Shown: piece by piece, positions 52,193 through 62,960 of the stretch | Position numbering within the stretch: position 1 is the stretch's first letter | How the letters are laid out: each line of letters starts with the position of its first letter | Source of the DNA: Globisporangium splendens | Lineage: Eukaryota > Oomycota > Peronosporomycetes > Pythiales > Pythiaceae | Assembly: GCA_006386115.1 (NCBI GenBank) | Contig: VFIW01000046.1 | Span: 1-64,000, forward strand | Direction: 5' to 3' | DNA length: 64,000 nt | The notes under the pieces: model-generated | Databases searched by the model: none | Seen by the model: only the letters and a program-made list of their open reading frames with translations | Told to the model about the DNA's origin: nothing | Program-made: the position numbers and the translations under genes

Positions 52193-53581
52193 CTACGTGA
52201 ACCCACCGCATCGGATCGGACTCTCGAGTCCTCCTGACTGGTTTGACGAGTAGCATTCGGAAGGAGACGCAGCGCCGAGCCTTGACAACTCGTGGGTGGA
52301 TCCGCTGCCCACGGGACTCGATGCATGGTTCAATGATGACGACGACCTGGATGCCGTCAAATCTGGCGGTGGCTGCCACGTCTTGAACTGATCCAGCAAT
52401 TCGCGCTGACTCGTGCTCTCGAGCACCAGGTTCTCGACTCCGATGCGGTTTGGTCTTCGCCGCGGTCCAGCGATTTTGATTGGAGATACCAACTGAAACG
52501 CTGATGATGATGACGAGGATGCACCAGATCGATACCGGATCATTCCTGGGCTTCCTGCTCCTCCACCAACTCCGCCGCCTGCACCACTGCTGCTATTACT
52601 ACCATCGGAGCCTCGCTGTTTTACATCGAGAGAAACCTGTTAGCACTCGAAAAGTGAGAGGTTTCGATGGGAAACCTTGATTGCTTACCTTTTCCTGAGC
52701 GTAGAGATCCGATGCCCGCGTGATGGTCGCGGTCTCGGCGCGATCCAACGTGAGGTAGCCGTCTGAGATCGAGTGTGTGATGCGGTTGACTTTGTCTGCG
52801 AGCTGCGCTTTTTGCTCGTGAATACGACGGCGCTCATCGACCTGCGAGGCATCGTCACAATCCCAGCACAATCAAACCACACGGTCAGATCCACACTAAT
52901 TTGTGCCCTCTTATCATGAAATTCAGTCACTCACCGAGGCTGGACACCGTGTCTTCCCCGGGTCCATGGGGCCGATCTCCAGGCTACCGCCGTGCTTCTT
53001 GGCGAGCGCGAGCCGCAAGGATGCTTCGCACATGGCACTCGGGTCATCGACGTGAACACTATCGCCGCGTGACTGTTTCCACCATTCTTTCAGCTGCGGC
53101 GCCTTGGGGATGTCGCGCAGCTGCATGATCTCTGGCGGCTCGAACCGCAGACTCGCATCGTGGTGGTCATCAGCGCGTTTCTGGAGAAAAGCCGTGCGCG
53201 TCGCGAGACCGCTGCACGTGGCTCTGGGGTGAAACTCCGTCTCGTCTCGTGGGGCAGTCACGCGTGGGAACGCGCCACTTTTCCGAAATGAATCACGGAA
53301 AATCGTGTCTGAGCACGCGAACCGCTTGTCTACCGAGAAGGACGATGATGTCGATTTCTGGGGTGTGGATGCGAGCGCGAGCTGCTTGCGATCATGTCGG
53401 CGTGCATCTAAAAGGTCTGAGCGCGTCGCGAGTGTGGGCTGTCCAGATTATCAGAGACCAACATCACAGACGAGGATGAGCAGACAGGGAGGGAGCCATT
53501 CGTCTACAGAGCGCTGCTGTGGACTCGTACCTCATGCAGCCAGTCGGGAGGGATCCTGACGCGTTCCGGCGGTGACGCCAT
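52193..53581 (-). CDS. Unrecognised protein with central helix and disordered tail
   Basis: Four exons: 53581-53531, 53438-52935, 52841-52689 and 52615-52193. They give 376 residues with all phases matching. Residues 1-16 (ASPPERVRIPPDWLHE) form a short motif. A basic, serine-rich part follows, then a conserved-looking stretch (EIMQLRDIPKAPQLKEWWKQS) and a helix pair (DERRRIHEQKAQLADKVNRI, then LTLDRAETATITRASDLYA) that may be a coiled coil. The tail is glycine- and serine-rich with PIKIAGPRRRPNRIG. No catalytic motif, signal peptide or membrane span is present. Function unknown. The four-exon model rests on protein continuity and canonical splice sites, with the 5' exon the least certain. 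Confidence 0.6.
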
Positions 53582-53793
53582 GCTACTCGCTGGGCAGAGC
53601 TCAACGCCACCACGTCGTCTGATATGTCCAGGAGTCAATCGATAACAAGACCTGGGCAGCCATGTGGGCACGCGTGTACATTGTTGTGTATATTTATCAT
53701 TTTGACGCCTCTTGTGTAAAAATAACCGCTCGCATTCGACTAGGATGGAGCCACTCTTCCTGATTATAAAACTATCTCGCACTACTACTCACT

Positions 53794-55887
53794 CTACCAC
53801 GACAGATCGTTGGCGCCACCGGTAGCCGCGCCTTCCGTCGCCGCCTTTGGCGCACAGCCACCCGAACTGCTGCTGGAGCCGCCCGAGCCACAGCTCGACT
53901 CGCCAGGTTCCTGGACAGCCACGCGGAACAACTTGTTGCCGAACTTCTTGTACAGCGGCATGATACCACCGCCTGCTAGCAGACGCTCCTCGAAGAGCGA
54001 CATGTTGAAGCGGAACGTCTCGCCGCCGACCTCGATCGTGCGACCCGTCATGTTGAGCGTGATCTCGGCGTTCTCCGTGGCCAACTCGTAGAAGCGGTCG
54101 TCGTTCAGCTGAATGCCCATCAAGCTGAAGTTCTGGTAGTTGCGCGAAAAAATGTAGCCAAACGAGCGCGCGATGATCGCCTGCACGCCGGCGCCCTTCA
54201 TGGCCGTCACGGCTTGTTCACGCGACGACCCGCAGCCAAAGCCGTGCCCGGCGATCACGATGTTCTGGCCCTCCTTGACCTTGTCACGGAAGTCTGGGTT
54301 CGTGTGCAGGAACGCCACCTTGCCCAGCTTCTCCATGTCGTTCTCGGTCAGGTACTCGCCTGGAAGGATCGCGTCCGTATCGATGTTGTCGCCAAACACC
54401 TGCGCACGGCCCTTGATCTGCGACTTGAACGTCGCGAGACTCTCGCTGGCGCCGTCTTCGCTGTCGGCATTTGGCGTCGCGATCTCTGGCACAGGCTCAC
54501 TGATCTCGAACGTGGCCGCGGCGCCTCGAGGCACGAGCTTGTGGAACTTCTCTTCGTCGATGAGCTTCAGGTACGGCGTTGGATCCGTCACAGTCATCGA
54601 GAAACTCGACGCCGCGACCGTGATCGCAGACGCCAGGTTCGCGATCGAACCACGACCCATACGGTTGCGGTAGTTGCGGTTCTGCGAACTGAGCCACACT
54701 TCGTTCTCACCGGCGACGTCGGCGGCAATACCCAGACAGAAACTGCACCCTGGTGCGCCGACCGTGAAGCCCGCTTGCTCGTAGATCGCGATCAGACCAT
54801 GCTCACGGAGCTTGTTGATGATGACCTGACTGCCAGGCGTGACACGACGTTGGCCGCGCGCCACAGGCGTCATACCCGCCTTCATGCACGCTTCAAGCAC
54901 AAGCGCACCGAGCACCAAGTCTTCCTCGGCGGTCGTGCACGCACCAATGAAACAGCCATCGAGCGCCATGCCCACGACTTCCTTCACAGGCTTCACGTTG
55001 TCTGGCGATGGGTACAACGCGACCTGCGGCTCCAAGTTGTCCAAGTTGATCTGGAACTTCTCAGCGTACACGGCGTCTTCGTCGGCGCGGAAGTAGAGCG
55101 CGTCGTCCTTGTGCGCCTCACGCGCGCCAATGTACGCGGCCGTGCGCTCATCCGCAGGGAACACGCCGGCGATACCGCCGAACTCGGCCGTCATGTTACT
55201 GATCGCGAAACGCGCGTCGCACGAGAGCGCCGAGATGTTACCGCCCCATTCCACGCAGCGGCCGATCGCCACCGTGTTGCACTTGAGCACGCCAAGCGTG
55301 TACAGCATGACGTCCTTGCCGCCCATGCCGATCGGCGGGTTGCCCACGAATTCGATCTTGACGGTCTCAGGAACCTTGATCCACGTCTCGCCAGTCACGA
55401 GCGGCATGACGACATCCGCAGCGCCCAAGCCGATGGCGAACGCGCCGAGACCACCCGTGGAGCACGAGTGCGAGTCGGCGCCGACGACGATCTGACCGGG
55501 CTGTGCGCGCTGGCGGTAGAACTCGGTGTGCAGGATCGTGGTGTTGGGTGGCTGGAAGTTGGTGAGGTTGGCCTCCTTGGCGAAGTCCTCGGACGCCTTG
55601 ATCATCATCTGCTGCGTGGGCAGGTGGTTCACGCGAGGGTCCACGGTGTGGTCGACCGCGAGCCAGAAACGATCGTTGCGCCAGATGCGCGGACGGCCCA
55701 TGTCCTGGTACGTCTTGTCCATCGACTTCCACGTGATCTCGCACGCGAGCGTCCACTGCGCCTTGACGCACAGCATCTGGCCGGGCTCCACCTCGGGCTT
55801 CGTGAGCCCCACGGCCCACTGCGTCAGGATCTTCTCGGGGAGCGTCAGCGGCCGGCGGCCATTGGCAGAAGGAGCGGCAGCAGCCAT
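53794..55887 (-). CDS. Fused aconitase-superfamily isomerase (isopropylmalate/homoaconitase-like)
   Basis: A single-exon frame of 697 residues from ATG 55887. Residues 1-480 are the large (LeuC-type) part: VGADSHSCSTGGLGAFAIGLG, and the [4Fe-4S] ligands Cys317 (GCFIGACTTA) and Cys381/Cys384 (APGCSFCLG). Residues about 505-660 are the small (LeuD-type) swivel domain: GDNIDTDAILPGEYL and HGFGCGSSREQA, joined by an acidic linker. A glycine/serine/cysteine tail ends the protein (SSCGSGGSSSSSGGC). The order large-small on one chain is that of fungal Leu1/Lys4, but the large part looks like the archaeal/bacterial LeuC type. It interconverts hydroxy-tricarboxylates or isopropylmalates. In an organism without the aminoadipate route, leucine synthesis is the likely pathway. 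No clear mitochondrial signal. Confidence 0.85.
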   Translation of the reverse strand: MAAAAPSANGRRPLTLPEKILTQWAVGLTKPEVEPGQMLCVKAQWTLACEITWKSMDKTYQDMGRPRIWRNDRFWLAVDHTVDPRVNHLPTQQMMIKASEDFAKEANLTNFQPPNTTILHTEFYRQRAQPGQIVVGADSHSCSTGGLGAFAIGLGAADVVMPLVTGETWIKVPETVKIEFVGNPPIGMGGKDVMLYTLGVLKCNTVAIGRCVEWGGNISALSCDARFAISNMTAEFGGIAGVFPADERTAAYIGAREAHKDDALYFRADEDAVYAEKFQINLDNLEPQVALYPSPDNVKPVKEVVGMALDGCFIGACTTAEEDLVLGALVLEACMKAGMTPVARGQRRVTPGSQVIINKLREHGLIAIYEQAGFTVGAPGCSFCLGIAADVAGENEVWLSSQNRNYRNRMGRGSIANLASAITVAASSFSMTVTDPTPYLKLIDEEKFHKLVPRGAAATFEISEPVPEIATPNADSEDGASESLATFKSQIKGRAQVFGDNIDTDAILPGEYLTENDMEKLGKVAFLHTNPDFRDKVKEGQNIVIAGHGFGCGSSREQAVTAMKGAGVQAIIARSFGYIFSRNYQNFSLMGIQLNDDRFYELATENAEITLNMTGRTIEVGGETFRFNMSLFEERLLAGGGIMPLYKKFGNKLFRVAVQEPGESSCGSGGSSSSSGGCAPKAATEGAATGGANDLSW

Positions 55888-57049
55888 AGCGGTCGGAGCG
55901 TGGAACGAGCGAGGCGTCTGCTAGTCGAGTGCGCGGCAACACGCCAAAGCGTTAATGAGGGCAGCCTTGCAGTTTCAACAAAGCAAAAGCGCGGGGGGAG
56001 AGGGGCTTTCCGCTGGTCTCTTTTTCTTGCGAGTTGTGTGGGCGTTTGCGCATTCGCGCTGTGGTGGGTCCGTCGCATGCAGCGAGTGATAAAACGGGTG
56101 TTTGAAACAGGGGTGGGAGTCAAGTGATTGCACAAACTGGGAGGAAAAGGTGGCGCTTTGAATAGTGGCCCTTTCCAGTGCTTTTTTCGAGCGGTTTGTG
56201 GGGGGTGGCGGATCGGACGTTTCCCCGTAATCGCTGGTTTGGTCGCCCAGCAAACAAGCCTAGTTTCGACAGGAAAGTGTCGATAAAACGATTTCGACAG
56301 TATTCTTGTCAGTGTTTGTGTTTCTGACAGCATCATTGTCGGCATTTATCTTTTCGACCATTTTGGTGTCATTAACTCAAAAGAACCTACCTTCTTTTGT
56401 AACTCTTTCAGGACACTTGTTAACTTGCATTACAATAGCCTGCTAGTCTGCAGGACATGTGTGAATCGGCAGGTCCGTCACAACTCATTATGGATGAAAC
56501 TACACAACTTTTACGGATCCGAATACCATTTTACACTTTATTCCAGTATAGCTCTGTTGCTGTGGCCTTTTACTTTAGGCGTTTTGTCTGGATACGGATA
56601 CCAAATGTATAAAATGGCAGTACCGTATGTGTAACGGTATAACCTGTTACACGGTGTACACGTGCGTTGAGGAAGCGCAGGTGAGAAGAAGGGCATAGCG
56701 GCAACGCTGTGTCCAAAGAGAAGGAAGGGAGCTTTGCGCGCTAACGTGCAAGTTGAGAAGCGAATTAGAATATAAAGCGCTAACATGCAATTGTTCGGAC
56801 TGAAACCTGCGGTGTCTCTCATTGGTAGGCAGTCGGGTGTCCAGTCCGACTATCATCCAATGGGATTAAATCTCAACGGCTTAGTCCTGTTGGCAATATG
56901 CAAATGGCTGCGTACAGTGTTCACATATTACTGTGTCCCGAATTGTACGTAGTGGGTGGGTATGGAAGAGGTGGTAAAACCCATGTGGGTGAAAACCCAC
57001 ACTCTCCCGACCCGAGAACAAATGTGATGGGGAGCCCCATTACAGTTAG
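55888..57049. other. Intergenic region upstream of a lone LTR
   Basis: 1.16 kb without a gene. It has repeated CGACA/TTTCGACA motifs at 56260-56360. Its last bases (57026-57044) read like the end of another LTR (GAGCCCCATTACA), pointing at the LTR start five bases further on. A promoter for the aconitase-family gene is expected just after 55887. Confidence 0.4.
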
Positions 57050-57665
57050 TGTAATGGGCTATACCTAGCCATTACATGAAGGTGGATCTGTTCCCAGATC
57101 TAGTGTGCCACACACCACCTTCACTGTGCATTGTGGAGAGACAATTAACAAAGGGATTACAGTACGACAGTCCCCACATGCACATGTGACCTCATCCCAT
57201 GACGTCACGAGCGCTCTCTGTGCTGATCAGTGCAGAATGTTGTTCACATGTACTGATCAGTACAGAGATGACATCCATGTACTAATCAAGTACTGAGTGA
57301 TGGTTCCTACTTGGGAAACTGCACTGGTGATGAGACCGACGTGTCTCTTGCCACCTAAAGTGAGTGGCGCGAACCAATCGCTTTGCAGGGAATTTTCCAC
57401 GGGACTTCAAGTTCAAGTTTCCAGAGATCCCCTGGGTTCAACCTCAGTGTACCCAGGTTTTATATATCAGATTCATAGGTTTTATTTCTGCATGTTTAGG
57501 TTTTAGTTTTAAAACGTGTAGGATCCCTTGGGGTTCATTCGTAAGTAGCGACAGGAACCATAAACTTTTGAATTGAGTTGCAATTTTGCCAATTTCCTCT
57601 CAAGTCTTCCTCTCAAGCGCAAGCGTGCGTGCTGTGTTCGAGGCTGTCTCGGATAGTCTCTTACA
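57050..57665 (+). repeat. Lone LTR of the same Gypsy family
   Basis: 616 bases from TGTAATGGG to CTTACA, similar to 3434-4085 through most of its length, including the palindrome cluster (57186-57300) and TATATATC. The 3' end (GGATAGTCTCTTACA) matches the start of the minus-strand LTR copies at 236, 1020 and 1793, so it links the two subfamilies. No internal genes remain. Flanks GTTAG and TGGCC do not match. Confidence 0.88.
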
Positions 57666-58717
57666 TGGCCAGGTCACAGAGAGGTGACGTTTCAGGGTTC
57701 GAGGCGGTTTTTCGGGAAGCACGCTCAGCAATTCTGCTGCTGCGAGGCACATCTCCTGTCAACCGACAAGCAGTATGTCTCGTCCACGCCATCGGGACCA
57801 AGCAGCCTCACCACGGAGGGACTAGTGCGTAGAGGGTTCGGTCTGACGGCGACGGAACGAAGAGCAGACGCTGTCTTGGCTTGGACGCTGTTTGACTTGG
57901 CCCTGGCTTGCTTTGTGTCTTCTGCGCTCGAGCCCGCAAATTTGCAAGTGAGAACCACACGCTCGTTTCCAAAAAACTCTGACTGGACTTTTAAAATAAC
58001 CTACTGTCGAGGTTATGAAGGTTTTATCCATTTAACCTCAGGTTAATCTTGCTTTTCACCTCGGACCCTCTGTTGGCGATCCAGAGAGGCTGTTGAGTTT
58101 AGGGTCCACGCACAGAGTGCCCTTGTGTGATCCACAATGCTGTGTCTTTGTGAGAAGCAATGCCCTCACAGAAGTGCTAAATACGAATCATTGTGAAGTG
58201 TGATGTTGGCCACGAATGAGTGGCTATAACGAAAATCCATTTAGAGCTTGGAAGCGCTACACAGATGTCCTATGATATGATGTCTCTCAAATGCGTATCA
58301 ATGTCACTGTTGGTATTCATCTTTCCTGCAACCATCTTTCCTTCTCGTCATTGCGCCTGGTCACGATTCCAACATCCAGAGTTTTGTATTGGCTTTTGTG
58401 AAAAAGGTCCAAGGTGCCTGACGTAGCCGCGCACAAGGACCCTGCAGTAGTGTATTTTGGCCGACAAAGTGAAAGTGGTGTAATGAGCAGCACATCGTCT
58501 TTGCACCGCCTTCGTTCGATCTCTTTGAGGAGATGCTCAAAGAGTGTTTGTGAATACACATGGCGGCTTGCAGCAAATCAGAGAAGCTCTCACACATCAT
58601 TTTCTACCATCGGATTTAAGAGAGTCCGCCACTGATTACCAAAGTGGTCCTCTATTTTCCCAGTCAGTCAGTCAGCAGCAGATCGTTCATTCCGACTCCC
58701 TCTTGCCAGCGCTCGTC
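57666..58717. other. Region between the lone LTR and the HAD hydrolase gene
   Basis: 1.05 kb without a supported gene. Plus-strand frames at 57666-58046 show weak protein character (for example FGLTATERRADAVLAWTLFD) and could be Gypsy internal remnant. Nothing else was seen. Confidence 0.35.
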
Positions 58718-59869
58718 ATGCTGCCTTCCCTGCTGCGCCGAAGCCTCTCTATTGCGCCTGCTGCGCGCCGCTCGCTGCTGCAGCACGCCACGCGCGCCTC
58801 TTCCTCCTCCTCGTCGTCGTCTAAGTCTAATTCCACGTTCGGCGTCGTGTTCGACGTGGACGGCGTGCTGCTGCGCGGCAAGACGCCGATCCCAGGCGCC
58901 AAGGAGGTGCTGCTCGATCTGCGTGCCAACGACATCCCGTTCGCGATCCTGACCAACGGCGGCGGGTACCCCGAGGCCAAGAAGGCTCAGCAGATCTCGC
59001 AGATCCTGGGTGTCGAGCTCGCGCCCGAGTTCACGTGTCTGAGCCACACGCCCATGCGCACGCTGGCCGACAAGCACCGTGACGACCTCGTGCTCGCCGT
59101 GGGCAAGGACTGCGACGAGGTGAGTGCGATCATGGCCAACTACGGCTTCAAGAACGTCGTGACTGTCGGCCAGCTGCACAATCATTTTCCGACCATGTAC
59201 CCGGACATCAAGGTGCAGGGCGACGTGCCGCACGGCGGTCGCTTCGAGAAGCAGCAGTTCGGCGCCGTGTTCGTGCTCATCGACCCGATCTACTGGGGTC
59301 GCGAGCTGCAGATCGTCATGGACGTGCTCTGTTCGCAGGAGGGGCTTCTCCACCAGGACGGCGGCAAGCAGCACGTACGTATTGTGTCTACAGAAGGAAG
59401 GTCGTGCTTGCTCTTATCTAACGATTGCACTTGTGTGTTGCTTTACGCCACTTAGGTGCCGCTGTACTCGGCGTGCTCGGACTTCCAGTATGTCGGAGAG
59501 TACAATCTGCCTCGCTACGGCGCAGGCGCATTCCGAGCCGTGATGGAGGATCTGTACTTCCGCACGACGGGCCACCACCTCGAGCAGATGCTGTTCGGCA
59601 AGCCCGAGATCACGTCGTTCGCATACGCCGAGAAGCTCATCGACGCGCAACACGCGAACGTCAAGCGCATCTACATGGTCGGCGACAACCCGACGACCGA
59701 CATCAAGGGCGCCAACAACGCCGGCGGACGGTGGAAGTCGCTGCTCACGCTCACGGGCATGCACGTCGGTCCGGACAACCACGACGAGTACCCAGCGTAC
59801 CAGGTCGTCGACGACGTCGCGCAGGCGCTCGCGTTCATGAAGGAAGACTTTGCCAAGGCCAACTTGTAG
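58718..59869 (+). CDS. HAD-superfamily hydrolase, HDHD5/CECR5-like, mitochondrial
   Basis: Exons 58718-59374 and 59456-59869 give 356 residues. The presequence (MLPSLLRRSLSIAPAARRSLL) is a typical mitochondrial one. HAD motif I is FGVVFDVDGVLLRG with nucleophile Asp46 and Asp48. The cap segment follows the NagD-like order: TNGGGYPEAKK, then LSHTPMRTLA. The late motif YMVGDNPTTDIKGANNAGG carries the metal-binding acids. The GRELQIVMDVLCSQEG block and QYVGEYNLPRYGAGAF are characteristic of the CECR5 subfamily. It is probably a phosphatase of unknown small-molecule substrate. The frame is open upstream of 58718, but without protein character. The gene converges with GUF1, with 154 bases between the stop codons. 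Confidence 0.9.
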
Positions 59870-60023
59870 ACACCATACAGAGAATGCAACTAGAGCTATA
59901 AAGAAACCAAGGAACAGCCAACTGCATGTGAAGATCAACAACCACACACAAAGGTTGTCTAATCTCTTGTTCATGTTGTTGTGCTAGAATGGCTGCTTTT
60001 TCTATTCAAATCTTCTACGGCTT

Positions 60024-62386
60024 CTACTTGGAGAGCACGGACCAGAACGCATCCTGCGACAGCTGCACGTTCGAGATCGTCTTCATGCGCTTCTTGCCTT
60101 CTTTCTGCTTGGCGAGCAGCTTCTTCTTGCGCGTCTGGTCGCCACCGCCGACGGTCTTTCCGGACTTGATCAGCACATCCTTCCGGAACGGCGCGATGCG
60201 CTCCTTGGCGAAGATCTTGCCGCCGAGACACGCCTGGATCGAGATCTCGTACTGCTGGCGGTCGATCACCTTCTTGAGCTTCTGGCACAGCGCGCGACCA
60301 TCGACCGTCGCCTGTCAAAAGAAACGTGTTTGCAACCCATTGTCAGCACTTGATGGACACTTGGTCAAACCGACCACCTTAAATGGACAATAGAGTGACC
60401 GAATGTACCTTGCTGCGATGACACACAAACGACAGCGCATCGAGCACTTTCCCATTGATTAGGATGTCGACCTTGACGATGTCCGACTTTTGCGGCTCCG
60501 TTTCGCGGTAGTTGAGCGTCGCTGGTGATAATATCAACAACACACATTCATTCGTCAGTAAGTAAACACAAGACCTGGACGGTGAGAAGCCGAAGTCGTC
60601 GTACCGTAGCCCGATGAAATGGTCTTGAGCTCGTTGTAGAAGTTCGTCACGACTTCCTGCCACGGTACGTTGATCGTCAGGATGACGCGACCGTCCTCCA
60701 GGTACACCAGGTTGGTCTGGATACCACGCTTGTCCTTGGCGAGACTCAGGATCGGACCGAGGAACTCCGTCGGCGTGATGATCGACGCCTCGACCATCGG
60801 CTCGAGCACCTGGTAGTATTTGGTCGACTCAGGGAAGCTGCCCGGTGTCTCAACGTGGTACATCTGGCCCTTGGGGTCGATGATCGTGTACGGCACCATC
60901 GGCGCCGTCACCAGCACCTGCATGTTCTGCTCATCCGACAATCGCTGGTGGAACACTTCCATGTGCAGGAGTCCGAGGAAGCCGCAGCGGAAGCCCATGC
61001 CGAGCGCGCCACTCGTCTCGATCTGCGCCGTCACACTCGCGTCATTCAGCGTGAGTTTCTCGATTGCGACGCGCAAATCCTCAAAACTACAGTCATCCGT
61101 CGGGTACATACTCGCAAACACCATGCTCTTGGCCTCTTGGAAGCCTGGGAGCGGCTCTACAGGCGCATTCTCACGGAAAAACGTGTCGCCAACCTTGGCC
61201 TCCGTCGTCGTCTTCATGCCCGCGATGATGTACCCGACCTGGCCACCATGCAAACCATTCGTCTTGAAGCGATGCGGCAACAGCACGCCCGTTTCCTGCA
61301 CTTCGTATTTGGTCTTCTGGTGCGAACTCACGATCTTGTCACCTGGAAAGATCGACCCGTCGACGACCTTGACGAGACAAATGATGCCGCGATAGTCGTC
61401 GTAGTACGAGTCTACGAGCAAACACTTGAGCGGCGCATTCGGGTCGCACTCTGGCGCCGGCAGTCGGTCGATCACAGCGGGCAGCACGTCGCCGATGCCG
61501 ATGCCGCTCTTCGCCGACGTCAGCAGTACCGTGTCCGGATCGACGTCGAGCAGACTCGACAGACTCAGGATCGAGTCCTCAGGCTGCGCGTGCGGCATGT
61601 CGACCTTCGTGAGCACCGGCACGACCTGGAGTCCGCGCTCCTTCGCCGCGTAGTACGTCGCGAGCGTCTGCGCTTGGATGCCCTGCGAGCAGTCCACGAG
61701 CAGCAGCACGCCCTCACACGCCGACAGCGAGCGGTTCACCTCGTAGCTGAAGTCCACGTGGCCGGGCGTGTCAACGAGGTTGAGCAGGTACGTCTTCTTG
61801 TTGGCGCGGTCGAAATGGACCATTGACGCCGTCTGCGCCTTCACCGTGATGCCACGCTCGCGCTCGACCTATATGCAGGGAAAAGCGTTGAGTCCTTGGT
61901 GAGTTTATGTTGGCATAACGCATATAAAGAGAGAGAGCACGACACCTTGAGGTTGTCCATGTGCTGTGCATTGTCGCGGTCGCGCTTGGTGATGTTGCCA
62001 CTGATTTCGAGCAGCCGATCCGCCAGCGTCTATGCGTTCACATATAACAATTAAGCCATGCACGTTATTAACCACGCATGCATATACACAATCAGCCACT
62101 CGTATATATAAAGAAGCCACATAAAACACACCGATTTGCCGTGGTCGATGTGCGCGACGATGCTGAAGTTGCGCACAATGTCGGGTGTAAAGTGCGCGAG
62201 GTTGGCGGTCATGTACGGTCCCAGTTCCGGTGGCGTCAGCGGCTTCTGGTCGTTGTCATGCGGCAGAACTGGTGGTGAGGGTGGCGGTGATGACGCAGCG
62301 CTCGCGAGCGCGCGCACGAAGCCGTGGCGCTGCGCTAGCGCAATGCGGCAGCGGCGTCGCCCGAGTGCAGTCACGTGACGCAGCAT
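60024..62386 (-). CDS. GUF1: Mitochondrial elongation factor 4 (GUF1/LepA)
   Basis: Five exons: 62386-62132, 62029-61946, 61868-60605, 60521-60409 and 60311-60024. They give 667 residues in phase. A presequence (about 1-45) is followed by the GTPase domain: G1 HIDHGKST, split by intron 1; G2 [10 protein letters not shown]3 DTPGHVDF; G4 TKVD; and G5 SAKSGIG. Domain II, EF-G-like domains III/V ([22 protein letters not shown]) and the LepA-specific C-terminal domain ([40 protein letters not shown]) are all present. LepA/GUF1 is a ribosome-bound GTPase that supports mitochondrial translation under stress. All family parts and the length match. This is one of the safest calls in the window. Confidence 0.95.
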
Positions 62387-62960
62387 CTCTTCGCTTGGTG
62401 GTGGCGAAGTGTGGATGAGGTGTCAGTTTGTGTGGTGGAACCGAAGTAGTGTGGGCCACCTTAAATTCGTGATACCACACAGATCCAACAAAGACACAAA
62501 ACGGTTGAGCGGGTAACCGGTTGTGACAGGTTGCACCCCAAGAAGCACTGCTCTCTTTCGAACAGCGGAATGGCTACATTTGTATTTCAGTGGCCTTAAA
62601 TAAGGGGATCAAATTCATGAGGAAAGAAAAAAAGAAACGTTCGAGCCTTTTGCAGCCAGCGACTGCTGAGGCTGATTTCGCGCTTGATGACGATATCTCG
62701 CTGTGTGTGCTCAGCTATGAAGTAGGAGATATCTTGCTCCATCCTTTGCGCGAGGTGACAGTGGGAACGCAGCTCTGAGTTGCCGCGAATGCGCACCACT
62801 GCTGCTAATGCCAGCAGCTTTGCTGTGCACCGTAGCCGCAAAAGTACTCCGCGGGCTCACTGTCGTTGATATTTTGTCTTTGCTGCGCTTCGCCACGTTT
62901 TACCACCTTCGTTACACGAAGCGGTACACAACCCCTCTCTCGCATTCGTGAAAAGGACCT
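62387..62960. other. Intergenic region
   Basis: 574 bases between the GUF1 start and the stop of the next minus-strand gene. No frame with protein character was seen. The first part should hold the GUF1 promoter. Confidence 0.4.

Noticed and set aside
54214..56127. 637-codon plus-strand frame opposite the aconitase-family gene
   Set aside because: It lies entirely opposite a well-supported enzyme gene and is arginine/valine/aspartate-rich with no domain. This is the usual shadow of a GC-rich coding strand, unlike the frame at 9297-10457, which extends into DNA without a gene on the other strand.
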